Origin: an uncultured Selenomonadales bacterium
GTDB lineage: Bacteria > Bacillota > Negativicutes > Selenomonadales > Selenomonadaceae
DNA length: 41,368 bases
Direction of reading: 5' to 3'
Assembly: GCA_937877545.1 (NCBI GenBank)
Contig: CALFJE010000104.1
Coordinates: 1-41,368, forward strand
Shown here: piece after piece, positions 1 to 8,014 of the stretch
How positions within the stretch are numbered: the stretch's first letter is position 1
Layout of the letters: every line of letters begins with the position of its first letter
Position numbers and translations under genes: made by a program
Notes under the pieces: model-generated
Databases searched by the model: none
What the model saw: only the letters and a program-made list of their open reading frames with translations
Told to the model about the DNA's origin: nothing

Positions 1-2
1 TG

Positions 3-1463
3 GAGCCGGCGGCGCACGGCAAGGCGATTATCGTCGGGCACCACATGGAAAATTTTAAAGACCTCCACGCGCTGTTTAAAAATCGCGACGCCTGCATTAC
101 CGTCAACGACGCCGACGAGCTTGCCGCGCAGGCTAAGAAACTTTTCGACGAACCCGACGAGCGTCAACGCCTTGAGCAGGAGACGATTAAGATTGTCCAC
201 GAAAATCGCGGCGCGTCGAGGAAGTCGGCGGTTTTGTTGCGGCAAATGCTCACGGAGTACGAATCCAAGGAAAATGCGCGGCACTTGCGCACGACCGAGA
301 AAATTGAAAACTTCCAAACGTATTTCCTGCGGCTCATGCATGACGATTACGTTCGCGACCCGTTGAATCAGCTGATAATTTTCGTGCTGTATATCGGCTC
401 ATTGCTTTACAAGTTCGGAGTGAACTTGCGGCTTTTGGGCTACGAGCTGGGCTTTTCGGGCAAGGAGCGGCTGAATTGTTTCGTGATAAGCCTGGGCAAC
501 ATAACGGTTGGCGGGACGGGCAAAACGCCGACGGCTCAACGGCTTGCCAAAGAAATTCGGGACATGGGCTATCGGGTGGTGATTCTGAATCGCGGCTATC
601 GGGCGAAGTTTCACGGGGAGGTCGGAATAGTTTCAGACGGCAAGACGCTCAACATGGACGCGACGCAGGCGGGCGACGAAGCTTATATGTTGGCGAAGCA
701 CCTGCCGAACGTGCCGGTACTGATTGGAGCGCGGCGGGCGGTGACGGGGCAAGTTGCCATTGAACAATTCGACGCGCAAGTCGTGATACTCGACGACGGC
801 TTTCAACATTGGCAGGTTATCCGCGACTTTGACATACTGCTGATTGACGCGGTGTCGGTATTCGGGAACGGCTACGTTTTGCCGCGAGGAATGTTGCGTG
901 AGTCGATGTCGCATATCAGCCGCGCCGACGCGTGCCTTATGACTAAGGTTGACCAAGCCCGCGAGGGTTCCTGCGAGCTGATTCGCGAGACCGTCCGCAA
1001 ATACAATGCCTCCGCGCAGATTGTCGAAAGCATACACGAGCCGCGTTGCCTGATACCGTTGGCGGATTGGTCGGTAGACTTATCGGGCGCGGGCGTCCCC
1101 GTGACGACGCTTAACGGGCGGCGCGTCATGGCAGTATCGGCAATCGGAAACCCGGCGTCGTTTGAACGGACGTTGCAGGATTTGGGCGCGGAAATAATTT
1201 CGAGCCTGCGCTACCCCGATCATCATGACTACACGATAATGGAAATGGAAGACATCTTGCGGCGGGCGGAGTCGTTGGCGGCGGAGATGATAGTCGTAAC
1301 GGAAAAGGACGCGGTAAAAATCCCCGACGAAATGGCGCGGGAGGCGTGGCGCATACCGATTTACGTCGTCTGCGTCGAGGTGAAATTTCAAGCGGGGGCG
1401 GCTGAGTTCCATGCGGAGTTGCGGCGGCGGCTTGCGGAAAAGATTAAGGGAGGGGTTCGGTGA
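3..1463 (+). CDS. lpxK: WaaA-LpxK fusion (Kdo transferase C-terminus joined to lipid A 4'-kinase), 5' partial
   Basis: The frame is open from the left edge, so the gene starts outside the window. The first about 95 visible residues are the C-terminal end of a Kdo transferase (WaaA/KdtA, GT-B fold), including the motif GKAIIVGHHMENF. The same frame then continues, without stop or restart, into a full LpxK (tetraacyldisaccharide 4'-kinase) with the P-loop GGTGKTPTA near nt 505-531, and DDGFQHW and TEKDAVK further on. WaaA adds Kdo to lipid IVA and LpxK phosphorylates the disaccharide 1-phosphate precursor at the inner membrane, so the fusion joins neighbouring steps of lipid A assembly. A hydrophobic stretch near nt 375-420 fits the usual LpxK membrane anchor. 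The stop overlaps the YitT start (GTGA). Family assignments are firm; that the protein is active as one chain is inference. Confidence 0.9.
   Translation, partial: EPAAHGKAIIVGHHMENFKDLHALFKNRDACITVNDADELAAQAKKLFDEPDERQRLEQETIKIVHENRGASRKSAVLLRQMLTEYESKENARHLRTTEKIENFQTYFLRLMHDDYVRDPLNQLIIFVLYIGSLLYKFGVNLRLLGYELGFSGKERLNCFVISLGNITVGGTGKTPTAQRLAKEIRDMGYRVVILNRGYRAKFHGEVGIVSDGKTLNMDATQAGDEAYMLAKHLPNVPVLIGARRAVTGQVAIEQFDAQVVILDDGFQHWQVIRDFDILLIDAVSVFGNGYVLPRGMLRESMSHISRADACLMTKVDQAREGSCELIRETVRKYNASAQIVESIHEPRCLIPLADWSVDLSGAGVPVTTLNGRRVMAVSAIGNPASFERTLQDLGAEIISSLRYPDHHDYTIMEMEDILRRAESLAAEMIVVTEKDAVKIPDEMAREAWRIPIYVVCVEVKFQAGAAEFHAELRRRLAEKIKGGVR
1012..1022 (+). repeat. CCGCGCAGATT dispersed 11-mer, first of at least 15 copies
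   Basis: Exact copies in + orientation start at 1012, 8106, 8220, 15342, 30298, 31720, 34211, 37304 and 38513. Copies as AATCTGCGCGG (minus) start at 4243, 10279, 32337, 36653, 36926 and 38139. Near copies ending in A instead of T include about 3464, 17584 and 29677. Coding phases differ (SAQI, RADL, ICAG, NLRG, SARE), so it is not a protein motif. No copy was found between 15352 and 30298. Confidence 0.7.
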
Positions 1464-2365
1464 ACTTAAAATATCGGTTGCTTCGGAGCTTGAAGGAGCT
1501 TCATTGGACGAATTTTGTTGCGCTGACAATCGCGGGCGTTGTCAACGCGTTCGGCGTCATGCTGTTTATGTACCCCGTCAAGCTCTACGACAGCGGCATG
1601 TCGGGCGTATCCATGCTGTTGAATCAGCTGACGCCGGAAACTTATACGCTGTCGCTTTTCCTGGTGATATTCAACGTGCCGATTTTTATTTTCGGGCTGA
1701 AAAAGCAAGGCGTCGCGTTCACGGTGTATTCGGTCTTCGCGGTCGTCGTCTACTCGATAGCGTCGGGCTTTATATCGGGGCAATTCCCGCTGGACACGGT
1801 ACCCGAATCGCCGTTGGCGGGCACGGATTTACTGTTGTGCGCGATATTCGGCGGGACGTTATCGGGCATAGGGAGCGGCTTGACGATACGGTCGGGCGGC
1901 GCGATTGACGGCATTGACGTTTTGAGCGTCATTTTCGCCAAGGGGCTGGGCTTATCGCTCGGCTCGTTCGTCATGATTTTCAACACGATACTTTACGTCA
2001 TCTGCGGAATTATCGTGGGCAGTTGGATTTTGCCGCTGTATTCAATCATAACTTACTATATCGGCTCGAATGTCGTTGACTTTGTGGTTGAGGGCTTGGA
2101 CAGGTCGAAAAGCGCGATGATCGTCACGAACAAGGCGGAGGAAATTTCCGACGCGCTCAGCGAAAACTTTCAGGCGAGCGGCACGATTATAAATGCCATT
2201 GGCGGTTACACCAAAGAGGACAAGCAAATTATTTATTTTGTTATAAATCACTTCCAGATTAACAAGCTGAAGAAAATCGTCTACGAGATTGACAAGACGG
2301 CGTTCATTTCACTTTATGACGTTTCCGACATTATCAAGAAAAAGCAAATCACGCACGGCAAATAG
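1460..2365 (+). CDS. YitT family membrane protein (DUF161/DUF2179)
   Basis: The 301-residue protein has five to six hydrophobic helices in its first about 210 residues, followed by a soluble C-terminal DUF2179 domain (about 220-300). The Gly-rich stretch GGTLSGIGSGLTIRSGGAIDG with nearby GTD and IDVLS is typical of the YitT/YpjC/YqfU family. The start is GTG, taken because it overlaps the upstream lpxK stop in a GTGA coupling. The biochemical role of the family is poorly defined. Its position after a lipid A gene may reflect only operon packing. No clear terminator follows; a 72-nt gap leads to the small precursor-like gene. Confidence 0.88.
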   Translation: MNLKYRLLRSLKELHWTNFVALTIAGVVNAFGVMLFMYPVKLYDSGMSGVSMLLNQLTPETYTLSLFLVIFNVPIFIFGLKKQGVAFTVYSVFAVVVYSIASGFISGQFPLDTVPESPLAGTDLLLCAIFGGTLSGIGSGLTIRSGGAIDGIDVLSVIFAKGLGLSLGSFVMIFNTILYVICGIIVGSWILPLYSIITYYIGSNVVDFVVEGLDRSKSAMIVTNKAEEISDALSENFQASGTIINAIGGYTKEDKQIIYFVINHFQINKLKKIVYEIDKTAFISLYDVSDIIKKKQITHGK

Positions 2366-2409
2366 TTTGGCGATATCGCTTTCAAAAAGACCAATTTTTT
2401 TCTCGCCTC

Positions 2410-2418
2410 TGCTAAAAT
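2410..2418 (+). promoter_or_regulatory. candidate extended -10 for the precursor-like gene
   Basis: TGCTAAAAT fits a TGn-extended -10 box 20 nt before the ATG at 2438. No good -35 is visible at the expected distance. The 5' leader would be only about 12 nt and would carry the GGAGG. This rests on pattern match alone. Confidence 0.35.
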
Positions 2419-2437
2419 TACAGCGGAGGTGATTTTT

Positions 2438-2569
2438 ATGTCGATTAAAGATTTCGCGGGTGACTTCGACGCTAAGACGGGTTTGGCTCTCGGCGAATGC
2501 AAAACCGATACAACTCAAGCCAAAGCTTACGGCATATGCAGTGGAGGCTATAATTTTTCAGGGAACTGA
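2438..2569 (+). CDS. 43-residue RiPP-precursor-like peptide
   Basis: A complete small gene runs from ATG to TGA with an ideal ribosome binding site (GGAGG at 2425-2429, 8-nt spacing). The peptide has an acidic N-terminal leader-like half (MSIKDFAGDFDAKTG) and a short C-terminal half with two cysteines (C21 and C34) and a Gly/Tyr-rich tail (YGICSGGYNFSGN). It lies directly upstream of the remains of a radical SAM/SPASM maturase and an ABC exporter, the standard order for radical-SAM-modified peptides. I do not recognise the sequence as a named family, and the residues that would be modified are unknown. It is the only element of the locus without visible damage. That it is a precursor rests on size, context and leader/core shape, not on homology. 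Confidence 0.6.
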   Translation: MSIKDFAGDFDAKTGLALGECKTDTTQAKAYGICSGGYNFSGN

Positions 2570-3592
2570 AACTTTATCGGCGTGGAGAAAAATTCCTCAA
2601 TCCGACGGTGCCGTCGTGGGGCGTCACGAACTTAAACGGCGTGTTGATTATTAAAATTTTTAATGAAACACAATCGGCGGCGGCAAAGCGGGAGGGGCTC
2701 TTTGAAGTTTCTACCGCGCCCGTCGTCCATGAGCCCTATCAACTGCGAGCCGTCTATCTGAACATGACCGAACGTTGCAACTTGAACTGCGTCTATTGTT
2801 TCGCGGCAACACGTAAAGAAAAATCTGCGCGGCTGACCTTCGACGACTACCAAAAGCTTCCGGACGCGGTGCAAGGCTATAATCCTCACGCCGAAATTAT
2901 CTTCACGGGTGGAGAGCTGTTGATGTCGCCGTTGACTTTGCCCGTTGCTCAATATGCCAAAACGTTAGGCTTTACGCGCAAGCTCATGACCAATGCCACG
3001 CTTATTGACGCGGCAAGCCATGATTTTTATCGCGGCGCGGGCATTTTCGCAAGAACGGTTAAAGCGATTGAGCTCCTCGACGAATTTTCTGCCGACGTGA
3101 AACTTACGATGGTCATCACGAAAAAAAAATGTCGGTGACGTTGCCGAAGCTGCCGAACGTTGGGGGTGGGCGATTGACTTTCCGACCGCTGTTTTCCTTT
3201 GGTAACGCGAAGACTAAGAGCAACTTGCACTTGACGGGTAGCGAATACTTCGACGCGCTCAAGTCGGCAAATGTTGCCTTTTATGGATTTGCGCAATTTG
3301 ATTGGTGCTCATAAAAAAATTTTAAAATGCGCTTTGGGTGACGCCGAAGTCAGCGTATCCTGTTCGGGCGACGTTTACCCGTGTCAACTCCTTCACTACG
3401 ACGAATTCAAGCTTGGCAACCTCAAGCAGGCTTCGTTTGCAGAGATTTACCAATCAGCCCGCGCAGATAAATTTAAACGTCACAGCGTCGAGCAAATCGG
3501 GCAGTCTTGACGTTGCGGGGGCTTTCTGCGAATACGAACGCGAGGCAATTATCGACGGGCTCATTGCCTCCGCCGAACTGCATCATGTTTAA
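2554..3592 (+). pseudogene. radical SAM/SPASM peptide maturase remnant, multiply frameshifted
   Basis: Maturase segments lie in order but in different frames. An N-terminal PqqD/RRE-like stretch (RGEKFLNPTVPSWGVTNLNG) begins right after an in-frame TAA at 2551; an ATG at 2536 lies beyond that stop. The radical SAM core has the CxxxCxxC motif CNLNCVYC and the Gly motif FTGGELL. The frame breaks at an A9 run (3121-3129), again near 3180-3200 and near 3262, giving frame-shifted pieces. A SPASM segment (CALGDAEVSVS, SGDVYPCQLLH) lies at about 3325-3400 and is shifted once more before the last piece, which ends at 3592. The segment where the SAM-barrel ISLDG region is expected (about nt 3010-3025) appears deleted. 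The total of about 345 codons is short for a family usually above 400. It once recognised a leader peptide and modified Cys or other residues; the function is now presumably lost. Confidence 0.8.
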
Positions 3593-4656
3593 ATTCATTT
3601 TGCGCTACCTGCGCGGCTTCAAGCTGAAATTTTTCCTAATCCTGCTGTGCGCGGTCGTGACGGCGTCGGCGGATTTGCTCATGCCGTACCTTTCGGGGAA
3701 GTTCATCGACGAAATCTTGAGCTCCCGCGAAATCGGGCGGCTTTATTTTTTTATCGGCGGGCTCCTTGTGCTGAACGTCGTATCGTTGACGGCGAATTGG
3801 TTTTACGTCATCTTTTCGACGAAAATGCGGGCACACATCACGAACAAATTGCCGGAGGATTTGCAAGCAAAAGTTTGGCGCACGGACAACCGCCTCCAAT
3901 TCCAAACGGACATGATTTACTTGGCGAAACGCGCCGAACGGGATTCGGACGACAAGTGTCTGATAATTTTCGCGGCGGTGGCAATGCTTCACGTTGCGGT
4001 TTACTTCGCGCTTAGGGGCAAGCTTTTTCGCGTTGTCGGCGTTAAGACAAACGTTTAAGGAATTTTTTTCGGCGGGCTTACGTGAATCGAAGGTGCGATT
4101 TTGGTTCACCTATGGCAACGCGAATTCGGCTAAAATTTTCACGGCGCTGATATTTTTGACGAGCGGGTCGGACGGCGCGTTGACGGTTGGTAATTTCGTC
4201 GCGCTCAACGGCACAAAGATTTTGGAACGCGTCACGGAAATAAATCTGCGCGGAGTAGGCTGCGAGGTTGGCGGACGGAGGATTTTGACGGATTTTCATA
4301 GGACGTTTGTGCGCGGAAAGATTTACTGTTTTGTGGGCAAGAACGGCGCGGGCAAATCTACGCTGATGAATTTAATCTGCGGGATAATCCCTCTGACGCG
4401 TGGCGAGATTTTTTTTGACGGCATACCGCTTTCCGAAGTCGACATGATTCACACACGACGAAATTTAATCGCGGCGTTTGCCAAATCTGCCGACGTTCTG
4501 ATTCTCGACGAGCCCGATAACAACTTGGACGCGGGAGCTGTCGACGCATTGACTAAGCAAATCAGCGCGGAGGCGGCGAATCGAATCACGATAATCATTT
4601 CGCACGACGAGCGATTGATTGAACTTGCCGACGAAGTCTTGACGCTCTCCGTATGA
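3585..4656 (+). pseudogene. ABC peptide exporter remnant (TMD-NBD half transporter)
   Basis: The ATG at 3585 overlaps the end of the maturase, as in coupled operons. The first piece (to 4058) is an exporter transmembrane domain that begins normally (MFKFILRYLRGF, then LMPYLSGKFIDEIL) but has lost the middle of the TMD. A second frame continues to 4656 with the nucleotide-binding domain: Walker A GKNGAGKST, Walker B DVLILDEP, D-loop region NNLD and H-loop IIISHD. The Q-loop and the ABC signature expected between Walker A and B are missing: sequence jumps from RRNLIAAFAKSADV straight to Walker B. The internal deletions make it non-functional. It would have exported the modified peptide. Confidence 0.8.
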
Positions 4657-4667
4657 AAAATTTTGGG

Positions 4668-4696
4668 CTGTCGCTTGCGGACGGCAGATTTTTTTT
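4668..4696 (+). terminator. Rho-independent terminator
   Basis: CTGTCG and CGGCAG form a 6-bp stem (one G-U) around an 8-nt loop, followed by A and a T8 tract. It closes the decayed peptide locus 12 nt after the exporter stop. Confidence 0.7.
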
Positions 4697-4704
4697 GCGC
4701 CGTG

Positions 4705-4713
4705 TGCTATAAT
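4705..4713 (+). promoter_or_regulatory. extended -10 promoter for trpS
   Basis: TGCTATAAT is a perfect TATAAT with the TGn extension, 31 nt before the trpS ATG. The -35 region overlaps the terminator T tract and is poor, as is common with extended -10 promoters. There is no room for a T-box leader. Confidence 0.6.
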
Positions 4714-4744
4714 CGACGAAATTTTTTATAGAGGAGAATTCAGT

Positions 4745-5761
4745 ATGAAAACAATTTTGACGGGCGACAGACCCACGGGCAAGCTCCACCTCGGACACTA
4801 CGTCGGCAGTCTTCGCGAACGCGTTCGGCTCCAGAATTCGGGCGAATTCGACGAGATTTATATCATGATAGCCGACGCGCAGGCTTTGACCGACCACGCG
4901 GGCACTCCCGCCAAGGTGCACGAAAATATTTTGAACGTCGCGCTGGACTATCTGGCGGTGGGGCTTGACCCAAATAAGTCGACGATTTTTATCCAATCGC
5001 AAATCCCGCAACTGTTCGAGCTGACGGCGTACTATATGAACATCGTAACGGTAGCGCGGCTGGAGCGCAATCCGACCGTCAAGACGGAAATCGCGCAAAA
5101 GAATTTCGCGGCAAGCATACCGGCGGGCTTTCTGTGCTACCCCGTAAGTCAAGCGGCGGACATCACGGCTTTTGACGCCAATGTCGTCCCTGTCGGTGAA
5201 GACCAGGCTCCCATGCTTGAGCAGACGCGTGAAATCGTCCGCAAAATGCATGAGCTTTACGGCGAGGGAATTTTGGTTGAGCCGGAGATTTTCCTCCCGC
5301 GCAGTCAAGTTTGCAGACGGTTGCCCGGCGTCGACGGCAAGGCGAAGATGAGCAAGACCCTCGGCAATGCCATTTACCTCAGCGACGACAGCGCGACGCT
5401 CGCGGCGAAGATTAAGGACATGTACACCGACCCCACGCACATAAAAATCAGCGACCCCGGGCACGTCGAGGGCAATGTCGTCTTCACGTACCTTGACGCC
5501 TTCGCCACCGATACCGCCAAAGTTGCCGAGCTTAAGGAGCACTATCAACGCGGCGGTTTGGGCGACGTTGCCGTTAAGAAATATCTGCGCGAGGTTTTGG
5601 AGGAAGTCTTGGAGCCGATTCGCCGCCGTCATGCCGAATACGAGGCGCGTCCCGATGAAGTTATGGACATCCTCAAGACCGGCACGATTAAGGCGCGGGC
5701 TAAGGCGTCGCAGGTTTTAAATCGCGTTAAACGCGCCATGAAGATTGATTATTTCGGTTGA
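4745..5761 (+). CDS. trpS: tryptophanyl-tRNA synthetase
   Basis: This 338-residue class Ic aminoacyl-tRNA synthetase charges tRNA-Trp with tryptophan in the cytoplasm. The HIGH-type motif is PTGKLHLGHYVGS (residues 10-22) and the KMSKS-type motif is KAKMSKTLGN. GEDQAPMLEQTREI and FDANVVPVGEDQ match the family's dimer and tryptophan-binding region. Length matches bacterial TrpS. The RBS GAGGAG lies 8 nt before the ATG. A promoter precedes it, and the next gene begins 13 nt after its stop, so the two are probably co-transcribed. Confidence 0.97.
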   Translation: MKTILTGDRPTGKLHLGHYVGSLRERVRLQNSGEFDEIYIMIADAQALTDHAGTPAKVHENILNVALDYLAVGLDPNKSTIFIQSQIPQLFELTAYYMNIVTVARLERNPTVKTEIAQKNFAASIPAGFLCYPVSQAADITAFDANVVPVGEDQAPMLEQTREIVRKMHELYGEGILVEPEIFLPRSQVCRRLPGVDGKAKMSKTLGNAIYLSDDSATLAAKIKDMYTDPTHIKISDPGHVEGNVVFTYLDAFATDTAKVAELKEHYQRGGLGDVAVKKYLREVLEEVLEPIRRRHAEYEARPDEVMDILKTGTIKARAKASQVLNRVKRAMKIDYFG

Positions 5762-5774
5762 GGAGGTCGTACAC

Positions 5775-6983
5775 ATGAAGAAACTTTTAAGCCTCGCGCT
5801 GATATTGACGCTGATATTATCGCTGACAGCCTGCGCGGACGCCGCAAAAAAAGCTAAAGTCAAATTCAAGAAGCGGCAGCTCAAAAAGATTGAACTTGTC
5901 GAATCGCCGCGCCACGGTGCGCCGCTTATAATACTGCGCGAAGACTATTCGGACGTGCCGATAATGGGCGAGCCTGTTGCCACACAAGCGCAGATTGTCA
6001 ACTATATCAACAAGCGCAACCCCAATCCCAAGCTGAATTGCACGGTCGAGGAGCTGGTTAATCTTTACTACGTGGAGGCGGGGCGCGAGGGCATTCGTCC
6101 CGACATAGCGATTTGCCAGGCGATTAAGGAGACGGGCGTTTGGGGCTACGGCGGCGACGTGGTGCCCGAACAGAATAATTATTGCGGCTTGGGCACGACG
6201 GGCGGCGGCGTCAAGGGCGCGTACTTCGATACGCCTCAACTCGGCGTGCGGGCGCACATTCAACATTTGCTGTCGTATACGTCAAAGCGTATGCCGAGGG
6301 TTGAGGTCGTCGACCCGCGCTACGAGCTGATTAAAAAATTCCGTCCGCAAATCTTCGGCAAGCTGACGCGTTGGACGGAGCTTAACGGCGTTTGGGCGGT
6401 ACCGGGTTATCATTACGGCGAGGACATTTTGAACTTGTGGGTACAGGCGCAAATGCCCGACGCGTCGGATGCTTCGTTGGAGGCGGCGAACTTGAAGGTC
6501 TTGCTGGAGGACGACAAGGCGGCGGCTTACGTTTATCGCGGAATAGTCAACTTTGAGCGCGGCGATTATTCGGACGCGGCTGACGATTTCGGCGTCGCGT
6601 TGGAGGCGGAGCCTGAGCTTAAGGAGGCTCTGTTCGATTTGGCATTGGCGCAGGAACAGGCGGCTGACTTCGACGGCGCGATTAAAACCTACGACGCGCT
6701 GTTGAACGTCGACGAGAAATTTGTTGACGGCTGGTATAATCGCGGGCGGCTCAAGCTTGCCAAGGCGGACTATGCGGGCGCGATTGCCGATATGGAGGCG
6801 TCGCTGGCGATTGAGACGATTAACGCCGACGCCTACAACGACATTGCGATTGCCTATTTCAAGCAGAAAAAGTACGAGGAAGCGTGGGACTCCATGCAGA
6901 AAGCCGCCGCGCAGAGTACGACCAATCCCGTCGTTCAGGAAAATTACGGTAAGTTTGCGCCCTGCGTCAAGGTCAAGAAGTGA
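5775..6983 (+). CDS. lipoprotein with glucosaminidase-like domain and TPR repeats
   Basis: The start is taken at the ATG with GGAGG 8 nt upstream, giving 402 residues. Residues 1-20 form a lipoprotein signal with lipobox LTAC, so the protein should be exported and acylated. About 75-195 resembles the glucosaminidase (LytG/FlgJ-like) lysozyme fold: VEAGREGIRPDIAICQAIKETG followed by NNYCGLGTTGGG and LGVRAHIQHLL; the Glu in KETG is the likely catalytic acid. From about 210 to 390 there are four TPR-like helical pairs (AYVYRGIVNFERGDYSDAAD, ALFDLALAQEQAADFDGAIK and so on). It probably trims peptidoglycan and uses the TPRs as a protein-binding scaffold. Activity and partner are inference. Confidence 0.8.
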   Translation: MKKLLSLALILTLILSLTACADAAKKAKVKFKKRQLKKIELVESPRHGAPLIILREDYSDVPIMGEPVATQAQIVNYINKRNPNPKLNCTVEELVNLYYVEAGREGIRPDIAICQAIKETGVWGYGGDVVPEQNNYCGLGTTGGGVKGAYFDTPQLGVRAHIQHLLSYTSKRMPRVEVVDPRYELIKKFRPQIFGKLTRWTELNGVWAVPGYHYGEDILNLWVQAQMPDASDASLEAANLKVLLEDDKAAAYVYRGIVNFERGDYSDAADDFGVALEAEPELKEALFDLALAQEQAADFDGAIKTYDALLNVDEKFVDGWYNRGRLKLAKADYAGAIADMEASLAIETINADAYNDIAIAYFKQKKYEEAWDSMQKAAAQSTTNPVVQENYGKFAPCVKVKK

Positions 6984-7000
6984 TTCGGAGGGAATGAATT

Positions 7001-7723
7001 ATGGCTTTTCGCATGAATCGTTCGCCGAATGATGAGAAACTTTTTCATAACGAAAACTTAAATGTCGTCACGTTGGGCAGAGGCGGCAGTATCCGCGAGG
7101 TTGATATAAGCTTGGTCTGGGCGAAGAACGCCAATTTTCTGGTGGGGCGTTTTTCTTCGCTGGCTAAAAACCTTTATCTGCTTATCGGCGGCAATCACCC
7201 GCTCAAAAATGTTGTGTCGACTTCGCCGCTTGATAAGGGCGGTGTTGTCAGGGAAATTTTTGGCAAAGTTCGTCCCGATCTCGCTCCGCTTGCGAATAAA
7301 CGGCGTAATCCCATTCAAGTAATCGTCGGGCATGACGTGTGGATTGGGCGCGGCGTCACGATTATGGGCGGTGTGAAAATTGGCAACGGCGCGGTTATCG
7401 GCGCAAATTCCGTTGTCGCCAAAGATATTCCGCCCTATGCCATTGCGGTCGGCAATCCCGTTCGAGTCGTGAAGTATCGTTTCGACGAGGCAATTATTAA
7501 GAAATTCCTCGCGGTCAAGTGGTGGAATTGGTCGCTTGAGAAAATTGCCGATAACTTCCCGCTCATGAATGACGTTGAAGAGTTTTTGGCGGTTCACTAT
7601 TCACCGGAGCTTGAAGACTTCCCCGAAGATGAATTTACTCAAAAGTTAAACAATTTTGAAGGGGGGGCAGCGCGTCTATCATTTCATCCCCGACTTCCGG
7701 GCGAAGTTGCCGCTGTGGCGTAA
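7001..7723 (+). CDS. CatB-like O-acetyltransferase (left-handed beta-helix), frame broken at G7
   Basis: The protein is a hexapeptide-repeat acetyltransferase of the xenobiotic/CatB type: VGHDVWIGRGVTIMGGVKIG, then GAVIGANSVVAKDIPPYAIAVGNPVRVVKYRF. Such enzymes transfer acetyl from acetyl-CoA to sugar or drug hydroxyls; in cell-surface regions the target is usually a glycan. The ATG has RBS CGGAGGG 7 nt upstream. After residue about 220 the frame enters a G7 tract (7661-7667) and the last about 20 codons look like noise. One G fewer would join it to the downstream piece ending at 8003, giving about 333 residues. The 240-residue product is therefore probably an off-phase or miscalled form. Confidence 0.75.
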   Translation: MAFRMNRSPNDEKLFHNENLNVVTLGRGGSIREVDISLVWAKNANFLVGRFSSLAKNLYLLIGGNHPLKNVVSTSPLDKGGVVREIFGKVRPDLAPLANKRRNPIQVIVGHDVWIGRGVTIMGGVKIGNGAVIGANSVVAKDIPPYAIAVGNPVRVVKYRFDEAIIKKFLAVKWWNWSLEKIADNFPLMNDVEEFLAVHYSPELEDFPEDEFTQKLNNFEGGAARLSFHPRLPGEVAAVA

Positions 7724-8003
7724 AGTCATACGCGAATTTCGGCAAGCGGACTTGGAAGACGCCGCGCTGGTTATTTGGCTTGATAGGTACTCGACGGAAG
7801 AAAACGCTCGTGCGGTGACGGAGGCTGTCGGCGACTGCAAGAATATCCTGACGTTCAAGCACGCGGAAAACTTTTCACCCGCCGCGCTACGTAAGGGCAC
7901 GCATTTTATCACTACCCGCGAAATGACGACGCTTGAGGCTCTGGATTATCTGTGGGGCACGGATGTTAAAATCCTTTCCGCGCTCGACAACGGGATTTTT
8001 TAG
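7656..8003 (+). CDS. C-terminal segment of the acetyltransferase, out of frame
   Basis: This segment is in the frame following the G7 tract and would continue the acetyltransferase if the tract were G6. It reads RVYHFIPDFRAKLPLWRKVI, then ITTREMTTLEALDYLWGTDV and ILSALDNGIF to a TAG at 8001-8003. I do not recognise the domain; it is mixed alpha/beta in composition and looks like a genuine conserved sequence, not a shadow. A TTG at 7656 could in principle start it, but no ribosome binding site is visible there. The NurA-like gene starts 11 nt after its stop. Confidence 0.55.
   Translation: MKGGQRVYHFIPDFRAKLPLWRKVIREFRQADLEDAALVIWLDRYSTEENARAVTEAVGDCKNILTFKHAENFSPAALRKGTHFITTREMTTLEALDYLWGTDVKILSALDNGIF
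7661..7667 (+). repeat. G7 homopolymer inside the acetyltransferase gene
   Basis: Seven consecutive G separate the two frames of the acetyltransferase. Deletion of one G, or a +1 slip, restores one open frame. This could be a contingency tract or a length miscall. Confidence 0.6.
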
Positions 8004-8014
8004 GAGGCAGTGAT

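Noticed and set aside
4657..4744. T-box or trp leader before trpS
   Set aside because: Only 88 nt are available, taken up by a terminator and a promoter.
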